Part shown: positions 35,326 through 47,368 of the stretch, in pieces | How positions within the stretch are numbered: position 1 is the first letter of the stretch | How the letters are laid out: every line of letters starts with the position of its first letter | Assembly (NCBI GenBank): GCA_030704615.1 | Contig: CM060731.1 | Coordinates: 66,752,756-66,816,755 of the forward strand | DNA from: Takakia lepidozioides | Taxonomy: Eukaryota > Streptophyta > Takakiopsida > Takakiales > Takakiaceae | DNA: 64,000 nucleotides | Direction of reading: 5' to 3' | Translations under genes and position numbers: made by a program | Notes under the pieces: generated by a model | Databases searched by the model: none | What the model saw: the letters and a program-made list of their open reading frames with translations, nothing else | What the model was told of the DNA's origin: nothing

Positions 35326-37750
35326 CTATTCATCGGAGTTGACGTAAGGGCAAGATCCATCATCCACATTGGCCAGTGGATCAAAGAATGGTGACTCAGG
35401 GTCGGTACACCCGGGCACGATATCTAACTCACACCGATCACCCTGCACATAAATGACAAGTAGTCCGTACATCACAATGGGAATCATGCATTTAAGAAAT
35501 CAATCAGCTTGGATAATTTGGATTCTTTGAAGTGAGGATTTGCTAACAAATGCATTACAACTATGTCCAGCAGAACAGGAGAGTACACTGCCAAGGCATG
35601 AGCTTGGCAGTCATACACAGTTGACCTTCCAACAACCACAGTAAGCTAGTAAGCCTACAGACAAAAAATCAGAAAACAGGTCTGCATACCCCTTCCTGAA
35701 TCATGCCTGCAGGGAAGTCACATCGATCTTGCACAAAAACAGCATCTGGATAAATCGCACTGTTGCAGGCTCCCTCGTGTGCAAGCTCTTTGGCAAGCCC
35801 CTACACACCCAAACAATGTGTCATAAATATATTAAGCAGTGTACATCCACGTAAGGGCAGAGAAGACTCCAGAACTTATGACCGAGCTATATTTGCTGCT
35901 TGACTTTTTCACACCTGCTTCCCCAAACTGTTATTGTTGGCTTACATATAACAAGGAGTGTGTGTTGGGAAACCTAGATCAGCCCCTTAACCTGACAACT
36001 TTCTCGGTCTCGACTGCCATACAGTAACTCCGTGTCAGGTAGCTTCTCGAAGAAGTTGTCTCTGCTTCCACATTCGATCCAATTGACATATCCAAAGTTA
36101 TAGTTATCCCACCTATATCCAGCTCAATGGCTACAGCAGGAGTACTGGCATCCACCTCACAAAACAACACTCCCCTGTAACGGGACTATGAACTAGTTTT
36201 GTGAAAATCGCAACTTGAGTCTCACATACTGGAAAGGGCAGAACGACCATAAAAGCCCAGAAGCTTAATATCATGCAGTGACGATGCATATGGGGATACC
36301 ATAGCTGATGTTCAAACGTTAAGTACGTTTGCTCTCCCAGGTCATGTAGATGCTATGGTATCAAACTGATAATGATTATCAATCAATGACACCCTGGATC
36401 AATATCAAACTGGTGTCTGCAAACAGCTAGAGTAAAGCTCAACATTGCTTGGCTTTGCAAGGGCAATTTGAGTCCCAGATTATGCTTATCACTTCCAGGT
36501 GTTTGCATCTCATGGGAAAACCTACTTGGTTCTATTTAGAAATACCTCATTGAAAAAGCTGAGAGGCATGTTCTGCCACTTTGCAGGGATCTCAAGCTCC
36601 AACATGTAAGGCCCATCCCAGTTGCTACCATCCGTAAATGAGTACTCTAAGGTCCGTGCTGCAAATACCGACATGAAAAACCAGAGTCAATAGTCCAATA
36701 ATACCACAGGACCACTCCTTTCCACCTCCAAATGAAGGCCATAGACCTTATTGAATGGATGTACAAGACAAAAAGCGGTCTTGATTTTCTTCATTTCTGC
36801 CAACGCCACTCTAAAACATGTAGTTCGTCCTTCAATAAGTTCTAAGAGTCTTCCTGTAGGAATGTGAGAATCTTCTCATAAGCATTAAAGACCAAAAGAT
36901 ACAAACATCGGAGTATAGTCTGTATACTTCTCTTTGCAGATTTACTTCCCCCTTTATCATACTGTCACATGAAGAGCTAGCCAGAGCAACATTGCTCTGA
37001 TACCTCGCCTCCAGCAGCAAAATCCAACCGCTTACCGTGAACAGGAACATTAATTTTGATGGTGTAAAAGGGTGCACATTTGATGCCACGCTCTTTTCTG
37101 GTCATACCCCGGTGTTCACCCCCACACATGATAGGTTGATTGAAGCCTCCTGTGCCCAATAAAATACCCGTCAGTTTTACGTTAATGTGTGCCATACTAG
37201 ATTGCAGAAATAAAAAGAGAGAAATGTTCGTGTTGGTGTACTCAGGAGACTTTGCTTACGTCGGCTTCCCTATAAATGGACAGAAGAAACAGTGCAGGAC
37301 AACGGGGCAGTGCTTGGGTTGTTGAAGTGTGGGGAGGGGGGGGGGGGGGGGGGGTGTGGGTGGGTGGTGAGGGTACCATTGAAGCCAATGCCATAGTCAG
37401 CATTGGGAACGAGCTTGCTGGAAGTAGGATTGAAATAGATGGTTAACAGACTCCCCTGCCAAATCCCTCCCACCAGTCAATGAAGAACCTCACAACTACC
37501 CTTTGCATGTTTTTCACACACACATGACAAATTGATACCAATGCACAGCCCTGAGAAAGGGACCTCCAAAAATGTGTCTTTTGACCTCCACATGACAGTT
37601 AGGACTACACCCTTGACCTCTGGTAGGTTACAAATGGGGGTCAAGAACGGCAGCAGGGTACTCACAGCTGCAGCAGGCCGCCCTGTAGCAGTTTCCCAAA
37701 ACACAGGGTAGTGCCCAATTTCAAAGTCGGCCCATGTTGGTCGGGTGTAC
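35326..37750 (-). CDS. Conserved plant protein with GCTDP...[11 protein letters not shown] motif
   Basis: Six exons join in frame with GT-AG borders: 37750-37666, 37455-37377, 37149-37036, 36658-36546, 35800-35690 and 35442-35326 (stop). They encode about 205 residues. Recognisable stretches in order are [80 protein letters not shown], then [20 protein letters not shown] and [13 protein letters not shown] recall the same blocks from plant proteins that I believe are plastid-targeted, but not their name or a proven function, so none is given. The 5' exon with a possible transit peptide was not found; minus-strand frames at 39.2-39.6 kb are candidates only. A 19-base G run lies just inside the second intron. 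Confidence 0.8.
37331..37354. repeat. Poly-G run beside a splice donor
   Basis: There are 19 consecutive G bases at 37,336-37,354 (with GGGGA before them), followed by GTGTGGGTGGGTGG. On the transcribed strand this is poly-C starting 23 bases into the intron after the exon ending at 37,377. Runs like this are prone to length error in sequencing. Confidence 0.85.
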
Positions 37751-39563
37751 CTGCCACAAAAAAGAGAGTTTGATCAATCACAACTTTTCTAGAGGAAGAA
37801 AATGGGTTGCCTTGAAAGCTATACATCATGAATCTATTTGAGGAGCAAAATGGTCTCTTTGCCCCTTTCCTTCCCTTGCTTGGCCGCAAGGCTATGGGAC
37901 AGATAAATCAATGAGTGCATCACAATTCCTCCCTTTCCCTCCGGCTATACCTAGGTTCCTTCGTATAATTAGTACATTCCTTCTTTTCATTCTCTCCTGC
38001 TGGGGACTGTCCAGGCCAGGGCATGGAGCTATGGGCCCAATGCTGAACCCTAAGGAATACGTGATCTCTGGCACTGTGGTTAGCCTTGGGTTCAAACATA
38101 AATAAGAGGTTAAGCTAGGTTACCCCTATTTTGCTCCATCCAAACTAGGCCAGCAACTGTGGTCATAAAGCTACGGTGATCTAAGTCCAGTTGAGCATCC
38201 TTCTATCAGTCTCTCAGCAGATCCAGGGTGTATCAGCAACACGAAAAAATCACTTTCTACGAGAGACTGAATCCAATGCTAAGACAACCTGTGACGGTCA
38301 TCCCAACAAGGCTAAGACAACAAGAAAGAGGACCTGGAAACAGAGCTCTAACTCTCTCCTATCATGATAGCTGCTAACAGAGGTAATCGGCCAGCACCCG
38401 ACTTCATAGTGCAACAGATGTGTGCCAACATCACCCATCTTCACATGCATACAATAATCTCACAAAAGAATGTTCAGAGATGTACTGTTTTATGCCTGTC
38501 TCAACAACTGCTGTTGCATACACCTTCCCAGAAAAGCTTTGCAATTTCCGTTCCCGATTCTCCGTGACTAAATGTATTATCTGGGATCCATAAAACCCAG
38601 ACACTGCCCCCATACAAACACTCGGTCAGTCCAACCTCCTCTTTCTCACTAAAGTATTCTCCGTCTTACAAGTCCAAAAGTTGTAGTGTAGAAAACTGTG
38701 GTTTGCCTAGTCACTTTCAAAGGAAATGTGTGCAATATAAGGTGCTGACCAACCAGTGACTCTTTCAACATCTACTGTCATCTGCCTTGGATAAAGCACT
38801 TCAAAAAATCCAAACCTAAAATCTCTTCTAGAAAGTCGCACCTACATTGTTGTCCAACTGGTCTCACTCTGCCCTTCGTAGTCACAGTCACCTGCATACT
38901 CTGTTGTACCTTTCAATTGCACTTTCCTGATTCATCTTTGTACTTGTGCAAAAGCGAGTACTTCCCTTACCATCGTTCAACCCCCCGCTTCTACTCCATG
39001 CAATCGACACTCTGACGAAGGAAACACTAATTCAATCGGCCACAGCCTCAGATCATGACTTGCTTAAATTGAGCTGGATTTACCTTCAATTCCAGTCAAG
39101 AACAAGTGTTCTGAGAAAGCCTACGAGAAACCATGCACCTCTTCAGTCCTAAAAACTCTGGAGGCACCGTAATTCGATAGAACTCCGTCATTTGTTAAGA
39201 ACCAAGAGAAGGAGCCTTGTCACAGGGATCAACGAAACCAAATTTCGGAATGCAAATTAAAGCAGACATAGAAAAACTCACCAAGAGGCAAAACGGCAGG
39301 TCTGAGAGAGGCAGATGGCAAGGAGGAAGCTCCTGCCACTCCACAACCGGCGCACACAGACAGTATAGTGGATACGGCAGACGCCATCTGCCACACCTCG
39401 TACCAAATTCAAGCTCCTCTCCCTCTCTCTTCCCTTCTCTCTCTCTCTCTGTGGCTGCAGCAGGAAGAGAAAAATCAGTCCACCTAGAATAGCCACACAT
39501 CTTCTGTTGCTGATTTGACGGCCCAGATTGAATCTTCAGTTCCACCCGGATTCTCTGGTTATT
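37751..39563. other. 5' flank of the GCTDP-motif gene
   Basis: This should contain the missing first exon and promoter of the 35.3-37.8 kb gene. The minus-strand frame 39,569-39,195 and its neighbours contain CT-rich low-complexity sequence (39,415-39,450), but no exon fits by phase and sequence. Confidence 0.35.
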
Positions 39564-39807
39564 AGTCAATGAATTTTATTCATTTTTTATTTTATTTTTT
39601 AAGAGGAAACCTGGGATCTACAGCCCACAATTCAGGCCCTTGAGGAGGGGGAAAACTTAACCCCCTTTCATTTATGGGCCATGAGGCCTACAGGACGATC
39701 AACACCAGACATACCGTCACGAACAATCTCACACACGGGGCAAGGCAGCGGGTTTGAACCCCGAACCACGGCGACACACCGTGCACTTACCAGCTGAGAT
39801 ACCAGCC
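39564..39807 (-). mobile_element. tRNA-derived SINE
   Basis: Read leftward from 39,807, the 5' part is tRNA-like: GGCTGGTATCTCAGCTGG (A-box position), then a 5-bp stem CACGG/CCGTG with a 7-base loop TGTGTCG, then a T-arm with GGTTCAAACCC (39,750-39,760), a perfect Pol III B box. A tRNA-unrelated body follows, then an A-rich tail (the T-rich run 39,564-39,602 on the plus strand). Loop position makes the anticodon-like triplet TGT. A second A-rich end at 39,910-39,935 may mark another truncated copy. I could not define target duplications. Confidence 0.75.
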
Positions 39808-40089
39808 AATGTGTCATTTAAAAAACAAGAAAAACCCAAAAAAACCATCATGGGTAACTTCTTGGTAGACGAATTTCCTTTAATATTTTCTTAAGAAAAA
39901 ATAAATAAATAAACGATTTTTTATTTTTATTTTTTACAGAACAGGGGGATTGTAGCCCTGTAAAACTTTATTAAAGAAGGGTAAGGAAAAAATAACCTTA
40001 CAAGAGCCATAAGGAAGATGAATGAGGTGCCACTCGTAAAAACGAAACTATAAAGGCGTGGGGCACGTTTTGTAGATGCACATCCCACA

Positions 40090-40395
40090 CACGTTTGTTT
40101 TTTCCCTGGCAGATGCCCGGAAAACAGTGTGCGTGCCGCACACTGTTTCGAGGCATCTGCGGAGCATGTTTTCTCCGCAGATGCCCATCCCACACAGGGT
40201 TGTTTTTTTTTTTGTTTTTTCATTTTTTCGTTCCCTAGCATATGCCCGGAAAACTATGTACGGCACCGCACACTGTTCTAGAGCATCTGCGGAGCATGTT
40301 TTCTCTGCAGATGCCCATCCCACACAAGGTTTTTTTTTTTTTTTTTTTTTTCCGTTCCCTCGCATATGCCCGGAAAACAGTGTGCGGCACCGCTT
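40090..40395. repeat. Tandem repeat of paired hairpins
   Basis: Two full units (about 40,090-40,197 and 40,198-40,325) and one partial unit (40,326-40,395) each begin with a T-rich run and CCGTTCCCT/CATATGCCCGG. Each full unit holds two inverted repeats. In unit 1 a perfect 12-bp stem AAACAGTGTGCG (40,122-40,133) pairs with 40,137-40,148 around 3 bases. A 13-bp stem (40,152-40,164) pairs with 40,173-40,185 around 8 bases. GCAGATGCC before the first stem also pairs with GGCATCTGC after it, extending that hairpin. Unit 2 keeps both with a few mismatches. No coding role is likely. Confidence 0.85.
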
Positions 40396-41059
40396 CTCAA
40401 ACTTCTAAACATGCATGTGAAGCAAACATCACTCTTCTACTCGAACTCTTCATCAGTTTTAGAAGACACCCTTTCCACTTCAATCCTCTCTCTCCACCCC
40501 AACCTCTCCTCAAAATCCCCAGGCTACGCATTGCTCAAGCTGTCCCAAACTGCTCAAGCCCCCCCATTTTGGAGACCTTTAAGAAATGGGTTGGTAGCTC
40601 CATGAGAACCCGCCCCAAGGGCTGCTTTGTTACTGGGTATTGTTGTTTTCCCCATGCATTCGGTGTTCTATGTAACACGGGTTTTTAATGACTGCCATTT
40701 GCGCAAACTGATTTCTAGATGATTCTAGAATGAGAATGTTTGTAAGCTCTTTGTTCAGTGTGTACTGGTAGGGTTTAGATGCAACGTCAAAGCTTTCGAC
40801 GTTTTGGAGACGATTACGGTTTTGTACACAAACTGTTGTTCAGGTTTATGCTTCATATTACTGATCCATGTTGGGATTCCAAAACCTAAGTTAAAGAAAG
40901 GTGTTAAGCCTGCACATTTCTCTTATATCCTGAATTCATTTCCTAGAAGGGAAACATACACATGCACCTAAACCCTACACTCCAGCACAATTTGCAATTG
41001 GCATTGTTGGGTGATAGGATTTCAAATACCCCTCAATCGACTCAAGCTATATAAGTAAT

Positions 41060-41425
41060 GGTTTTGCAATGCGAAATCCACATCTTCATAGGTGTGTGCC
41101 AATCTCACCAAAGAATTTGTGAGATATCTGTAAAGGTTTCGCAATTCAAATTCCACTGCTGCGTAGGTTTGGGCCAATATCACCAAAGTATTTCTCATCT
41201 ACCAGAAAGAGTTTCTCTAAGCGAAACCATCTTCTGCATAGGTTTGTGTCCATATCAGCAAAGTTTTCTCAAATATGAGGAAATGTTTCTCAATGCGAAA
41301 CCCACCGGTGTTTGTGTCCATAGTCTGTCACGAATACCCGTAAGGGTTTCTCAAGGTGAAACCGACCGCTGCATAGGTGCCCACATCACCAAGTCTTCCA
41401 TAATGCGAAACTCGTCGCTGCAGGT
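41060..41425. repeat. Degenerate tandem repeat, about 75 bp
   Basis: Five to six imperfect units begin at about 41,060, 41,135, 41,209, 41,286, 41,347 and 41,394. Each has GTTTCTCAATGCGAAACCC followed by GCATAGGTTTGTGTCCATATCACCAAAG. The GTTTC...GAAAC box is a small inverted repeat inside every unit. The 125-codon frame across it is a repeat artefact. Confidence 0.75.
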
Positions 41426-43149
41426 TACTGGCTAAACTAATGTTTTCCCCTCGCGGAATTGGAGCGGATGCATCGTATACATACACCAGCCCTCTATACC
41501 TGCGTATGGTTTTATTCCGTTTGGGAAAACATATAACTCCTATGACCGAGGTGAGATAAACATATATCTCTCATGACCGTGGGTTGTGCTCACGCGATAC
41601 CAACCCCCTCTCCCCGGTAGAGGAGGAGGACTCGAATACGAATTATCGCCACCGCAGGAGCTTCAGAAAGGGAAGGTTGAAAACACAGCTCTCCTTCGAG
41701 CCAACTACTAGAAAGAAAAAAACTCCCTGACTTATGTAGCATTCGTTGCCAGGTTACTGAAATTTCTTCATGCCACTCTTATCCTAGGGTGGCCTAGGAC
41801 TTTTTCAAACTAGGGGCTAGTCCTTAGTTCCATCTCCATGCATCTGGTTACAAGGCGAAGTCCCTTTCATCAGCCTCCATGGCATGTCATGAGAGGTTAT
41901 TTTTTCCTCAAAAATAAAAATTTAGGTCTCTTTTGGACCTAATTTTTTTTAAAATAATAAAATGCAGGTAGTTCCAGGTATGCAATGCCGTTGTCTATAT
42001 TTTTCTGATGTGAGCACAAGGAAATGAAATTTTACTGAAAAATAAAAAATAAAAATCGAAATAACCTATAATATTGGAAAATATTCAATGTGAAAATAGA
42101 GATAAGATAAAGTTTCTTTAACATCCAGTGAATTTACATTGCCTACCAGAGAATAATCCTTGAATGGACAAGTAGATACTATTTTGAACAGCAAGTGTAC
42201 TGAATCTGGTGCCCAAAAGGTGTGCGTAATCTTTCACTTTACTGATTAAATTGCATAGTACCTAATATGGTCCGCACAGCGACCACGAGATGTGTCATGG
42301 GACTGATTGAAAACGGACCTTCATGATCTGAAAGACTAACCAATACTGGAGAAAAAATAATTCGAGTCATCCTCACCCAAAACTCGTCGATTTATTCTGT
42401 TTGCATTCCTTTGAACCCATGGAGGTTCAATGAAGACGACCCTGATGTAACTTATCCCCTCCTGCCTTCTTCGCTTTCTGTTTCTGATTACAATCATTTT
42501 CATGTTACAGACAACATAAGTTATAGGTGGAGTTGATTCATAGAAAAAGGCTCATCGGTAAGCAATGGCAAGAATCGGAGCACCAGGCACATATTCAAAA
42601 TGACCCGCCATTCTACATTAAAAAGTTTGCTTGCAAATTCAAATCGGTCTCGGATTATCACACTAACTAATCTCTCGTTGCAATTATAAACTACGACTTG
42701 TTTGAATTTTGACCCACTCGCTGCAGTTTCCTAACACTAAGCATCTCCCACAATGACTTAATGTGACCCCATATATCTTTATCTTATAGGACATAGGGTT
42801 TTTTCTGCCAACGAGTTTTGAGAAATGAAAGTGCGGGTGGTGTGTGTTAATTAGGATGCGATGGTGTATTCACTCTCAAGTTAATTTTAATACTAGTGTG
42901 AAACTGACTAGGAAATAAATAGATTTTATACATTGACATTTGGAATTTAGTCCAAGTGTCAAACCAGGGATCAAGATTTTTTTAGGCACTTGGACGTGAT
43001 TATCTTCACGACATTCGCAACGATGCTCAACTTTCTCGAGGGTCGCGTCTGGCTATTGCGCATCGTGTGGATTCTCTACAACTTGGGATGCACATGACTC
43101 GACTCTATGTTTATGAGTGAATGCAAAGGTTGATGTTTCGTTTTATTGT
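41426..43149. other. AT-rich intergenic, nothing recognised
   Basis: No coding region, RNA gene or clear repeat was found. Confidence 0.4.
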
Positions 43150-43232
43150 GGCTGACTAGTTTGTTGTGTATATACATGTTGTGTGTTGTGGATAGCAATG
43201 TAGTTGTGTACCAATACATACGCGCACAACAC
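43150..43232 (+). repeat. Dispersed repeat, copy 3
   Basis: The core TTGTGTGTTGTGGATAGCAATG, then GTTGTGTACCAATACATACG, aligns with the core at 755-825 and, inverted, with 11,339-11,405. The ACTAGT repeats are absent apart from one GACTAGT just before it. Confidence 0.6.
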
Positions 43233-45755
43233 ATGAAAGAGCTTGCACGTATAGTGCACGCTGGTATTCCACTATGCAAGATGATTGCATTGTATGTTGT
43301 GCGTGGGATTAGTAGAAATGTGTCAAGAATCTCAAAGATCATTTGTATGGCAGTGGTTATAACCATATACTTGTCAAGTTCATTCTGTCTTCTGATAACG
43401 GTAAAATGGTCACGCGACAAGTAATGAACAATGACAAGATGTAGTGGGGATCTATTTAGGATGAGGTGAACAAAGAAGTTGAAATGGTGAGACATGGAGG
43501 TGGATAAAGATATCAACCCCTTAAACATTGTCAATCACATTGGCGCAAGATTCGCTCCGGCTGGTGATCTTGTCCTAATGGTCGTTCTCATTCAAAAATA
43601 TTTGAGTTTGAACTTGCGGATATATATTTGTTTCTTCGAAGTTTACTCATATGAAACAATGGCATCTGTTTATAGCAAGTGTAACACTTCATTGGCATGT
43701 AAGGCTTCTTCTTGTTGGACATGCGAGCAAAATCCGGACGAGTACATTTAGGATAACTGTAGATGCTGACGTCGTAAACATCTTCAACTGCCATTGATCT
43801 TGGTGTAGATATTTGATAATGCCGACCAAAATCAGGACCGCATGATACATGTCTTCGACCGTATATGTCCACTTGAAGGTCTTTATAAGCCCCTCTCCAT
43901 CCGCTTCAAGTTTTCTGCACCAATTGTTTTACAATGGAATATTAACCCCCAACGGATTTTGGGATGTTGATCCTTATTCAATATTTCGTCTGTTAGATCT
44001 CGTTTGACAATTGGATGTACATAAGGTAAAGATGCACATTGCATCCAAAATGGAGGAATATCGGAGCGTGGTACCAATCTTTAACCCTCGTTGGTAAAAA
44101 GTTGAGTGAGGTTGATACCAATTGCCATTGACCACACAAGTGGAGGTTGTGGCCTATCCAAGCATCATGGTGAGATTTTTCCATGCATACAATAATTGAC
44201 GTTGGTTGTACAGAACCAAAATGTATTTCTCGATATGTATATGTCTTCACATAACCAAAATGCATTTATACCCTAGCCAATGAACTCTGGGTGAATCTTG
44301 ACCGTTTGTGTCAACTGTTCTGGTTTTTGAGAAAACTCTTTTGCTCAAAGACAAGACAAGACTTTAGTCTAAAAGGAAAACCCTAAAATACAAGTTATCT
44401 TGGATTGATAACTACATCCACTTGTACTCTAGAATGGCGTATCCAATAATCCTAAACAGACGAAGACATAACTATCTATTCATGAGACGAATGCAAATCT
44501 TAGCGATGTCTAATTAGTTAGCTCGTAATCCCAATCGTAGGGCAAATCAAAGCATGAAACGTAATAAAATCAGATAAATCAGATGTTTGGGTTTCAACGC
44601 AGCAAACTAAAACAAGATTTCGCCTCAAGGTTAAAGGGATTTCAACGATGGTTCTCGCTCATTAACACTTGCACCTATCAAGGCCAGCCACCAGACCACA
44701 CATACCACCATGGCTGCTACCGTGCATATGTACCCGATCACCATGCTCTTGCCTCGCTAGGCTTTGCCCGGACATACTCCTTGTCCAGGGCCTACCCATT
44801 AACACCCTACCACCCACCTCACCATCCCTACAAATCACCATTCACTTCATTGAATTTACATTCTGCCATGATCAATACCCCAACGACTCGATCTTGGAAA
44901 AACGACAAAAATATGCCCCGCTCATGCTTGCAATCTGACGGCGTGGTTGGAAAATCGGTCCACTAACCGTCATCACCGCCGGAACTCAAGGCGGCATCCA
45001 TAATGCCAGTATCAACGACATACATGATAACTTCAAAATCCCCATTCTCCCCATTCATAAATGTTTCAAAGCAATTCACCTCACGGCACTCCGTTCCCTC
45101 ACAGCTATTATCACGAACAAACGCCAATTGGAATCCGGCTCTTCGAACGCACCCTAAGTTTCCCAGGGTACCCCTGGGTACCCAGGGGTACCACAAACGC
45201 CTCTACTTTCTAGGGTCACCTGATGTCCCACATGACACCTATCTTTTTATAGGGCCCACCCCCGAAAGGGGGCAATAGCCGCAAGGCGAAGTGGCTCTTA
45301 GTTACGCCGGCCCGGCTGGAGTCTTCTCTCTCTCTCTGCGGTCCGGGTGATGGTGGTGGGAGGAGGGGTGGGAGATGTGGTTCCGAATGAGAAAGAGTGA
45401 GGTGAGGCTGTCTATGAAGATATAGTATGGGGGCGGGAAAACATCAAGTAAGGAAAGTGCTCCGATATGGCCATGAGTTCTGCACGCAGGATGGTGGCAG
45501 GGCCAGGGAGCCTGAGTGCAGTGCCTTGGTTGGTGGTAACATGGTATATGCCGTAGTCGGCATCGGGTTTGATGAGGGATCCGTTAGTATAGTGGGAGTT
45601 AGATGGGGGGTATCAAAGAGGGATGTTTTGTCGGTATAATGAGGGTATAGGGGGTATAGGTATTGGCGGGGTGGGAAATAATGAACTAGGCTCTAAAAAA
45701 CCCTCATAGGTATCTTCTGCCTTTTTCCATTGACAGTGACAAACCTCGAACTGTT
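43233..45755. other. Intergenic, nothing recognised
   Basis: Several frames of 80-150 codons lack known domains. A perfect 26-bp palindrome lies at 45,167-45,192 (GGTACCCCTGGGT and its complement). Confidence 0.4.
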
Positions 45756-46015
45756 TAAGATGCAATGAGAAGTGAGAATTCTTTGCACTGGAAGAAATCT
45801 ATGGCATCTGATTTTCACTCTCTTCAAGATAACAAGACTCCAAGAAGACTTTCACCTGGACGACAGTCTGTTGGTTACAAATGGATTTTCAAAGTTAAGT
45901 ACAATGCAAATGGTTCTGCAGCAAGACACTTGAAAGCTTGTTTGGTTGCAAAAGGGTTTTCACAAATTGAATGTACTGATTAGAATGAAGCCTTCTCCCA
46001 TGTTACACGAATGGT
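45756..46015 (+). pseudogene. Ty1/copia reverse transcriptase fragment
   Basis: The fragment matches the start of a copia RT: ENSLHWKKSMASDFHSLQDN, then VGYKWIFKVKYNANGSA and KACLVAKGFSQIECTD. A TAG stop follows directly, with the usual next block (NEAFSHVTRMV) in the same frame after it. The catalytic part, integrase and LTRs are absent, so it is a short relic. Confidence 0.8.
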
Positions 46016-47368
46016 TTATTGGTTCTCTTGTAGAGAGAGACTTTGCGGAGACATGCAAGTCAATGGAGAAAATGTGGTCAAAGTACCTTACACCGTGTCA
46101 AGGCGCTGATTGGTGTGTTGTGTTGAGTCATACTCCCTAGTCCTGCCTTCCTCTTATGTTGTGCCAAAACAAAGCAAGAGAGCCAATTGCCGTTTGAGGC
46201 TTGTTCAAAAAAATGTATAGCACATTCTCATATATCTCACCATATGCATATACAAAATATTGTAAAATTTGCTACTTCATTTCCGACTCTCTACTAAGAC
46301 CCCACCCACACCGATGAATCTGGAGCCCATATTATCCGCTCTCCCACTCCGTCCTCATTTCCATATAGTTTTCCAAGGTGAGCCACACCACCATCTCTAG
46401 TGTAAAAACCTTCAGATTTTTTGGCTTTGTTAAAATTAGGGCTTCCCTCACAGGAATTTTCCCTCGCACGTGATTACAGGTTTTTTGCCCCAGGGACGGG
46501 GGATGTAATCCCAGGTTATGGAATCTGTCCCCCCATACTTCATGGATCTATTATTCTTAATATTGGGAAAGACGATTTTCAAACTTGGGCAGCGACGTGA
46601 CAATGAAACCCTAGTGGCAACGCAGAGGAGAAACGGGCAGTCTCGAAAACGGGCAGCTTCGTTTTTCCCCCTTGGACTTTCCTAGATTTTGGACCCCTGC
46701 CCTGGGGACAGGCGCCTCAAATCCAGGAAAGTCCTGGGGGGAGGGCTTTACCTCTTACAAAATGGATTCCTGGAGAAACTGAAATGATGGAGACCTTTCG
46801 GGTTTAGATTCTATTCCATCTTTCATCAACGGTATGACAGAAGGGCGTCTGAGGTCAACACCTTCCCCACCTATTGCCAGATCCAACTTCCTGTACACAG
46901 TCATCATCTCCAATCTCCAAACAAACTCATTTACTCCCGCAGTTTCTAGAGTAATTTCTTTCCCTTTGTGATGTTAGGATCTTTCCATATTCTCACTGGC
47001 CACTACCAACCATTATCATCTTCTTCTTAGACAATGCAACTCCATGGATTTGATTGTTTACATTGCATAATTTCCTACATCGAAAGAGAGGAGAGTCAGT
47101 GAAAAGCCTAATGAAGGACAACCTCTCCAGCACTGCCCACAACAATTTGTGGGAAATTGATTCCAACTCTTAAAGAGTCAAGAAAATGAAGAATGAACAC
47201 ACATTTACAACTCAATATTGCTCGATATAGATGAAATAAACTTCTGCAGGATGAACTAACATTAACTAATTCACAGCCCTTAAATCTCAGGAAGACCTTC
47301 GAGGAGAGGGTACAATCCTTCAGAGGTAAAATACTCTTAAGCAGAAGGACACAGAAATGGTAATTGGT
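46016..47368. other. Intergenic, nothing recognised
   Basis: 3' flank of the OTU gene and unassigned DNA. No exon or repeat family could be recognised. Confidence 0.4.

Noticed and set aside
40076-40688. ORFs across the hairpin repeats
   Set aside because: They repeat the same peptide through tandem DNA and are open on both strands; no coding signature.
41060-41425. CRISPR-like array
   Set aside because: Units drift throughout with no constant repeat and unique spacers, and the genome is a plant's.
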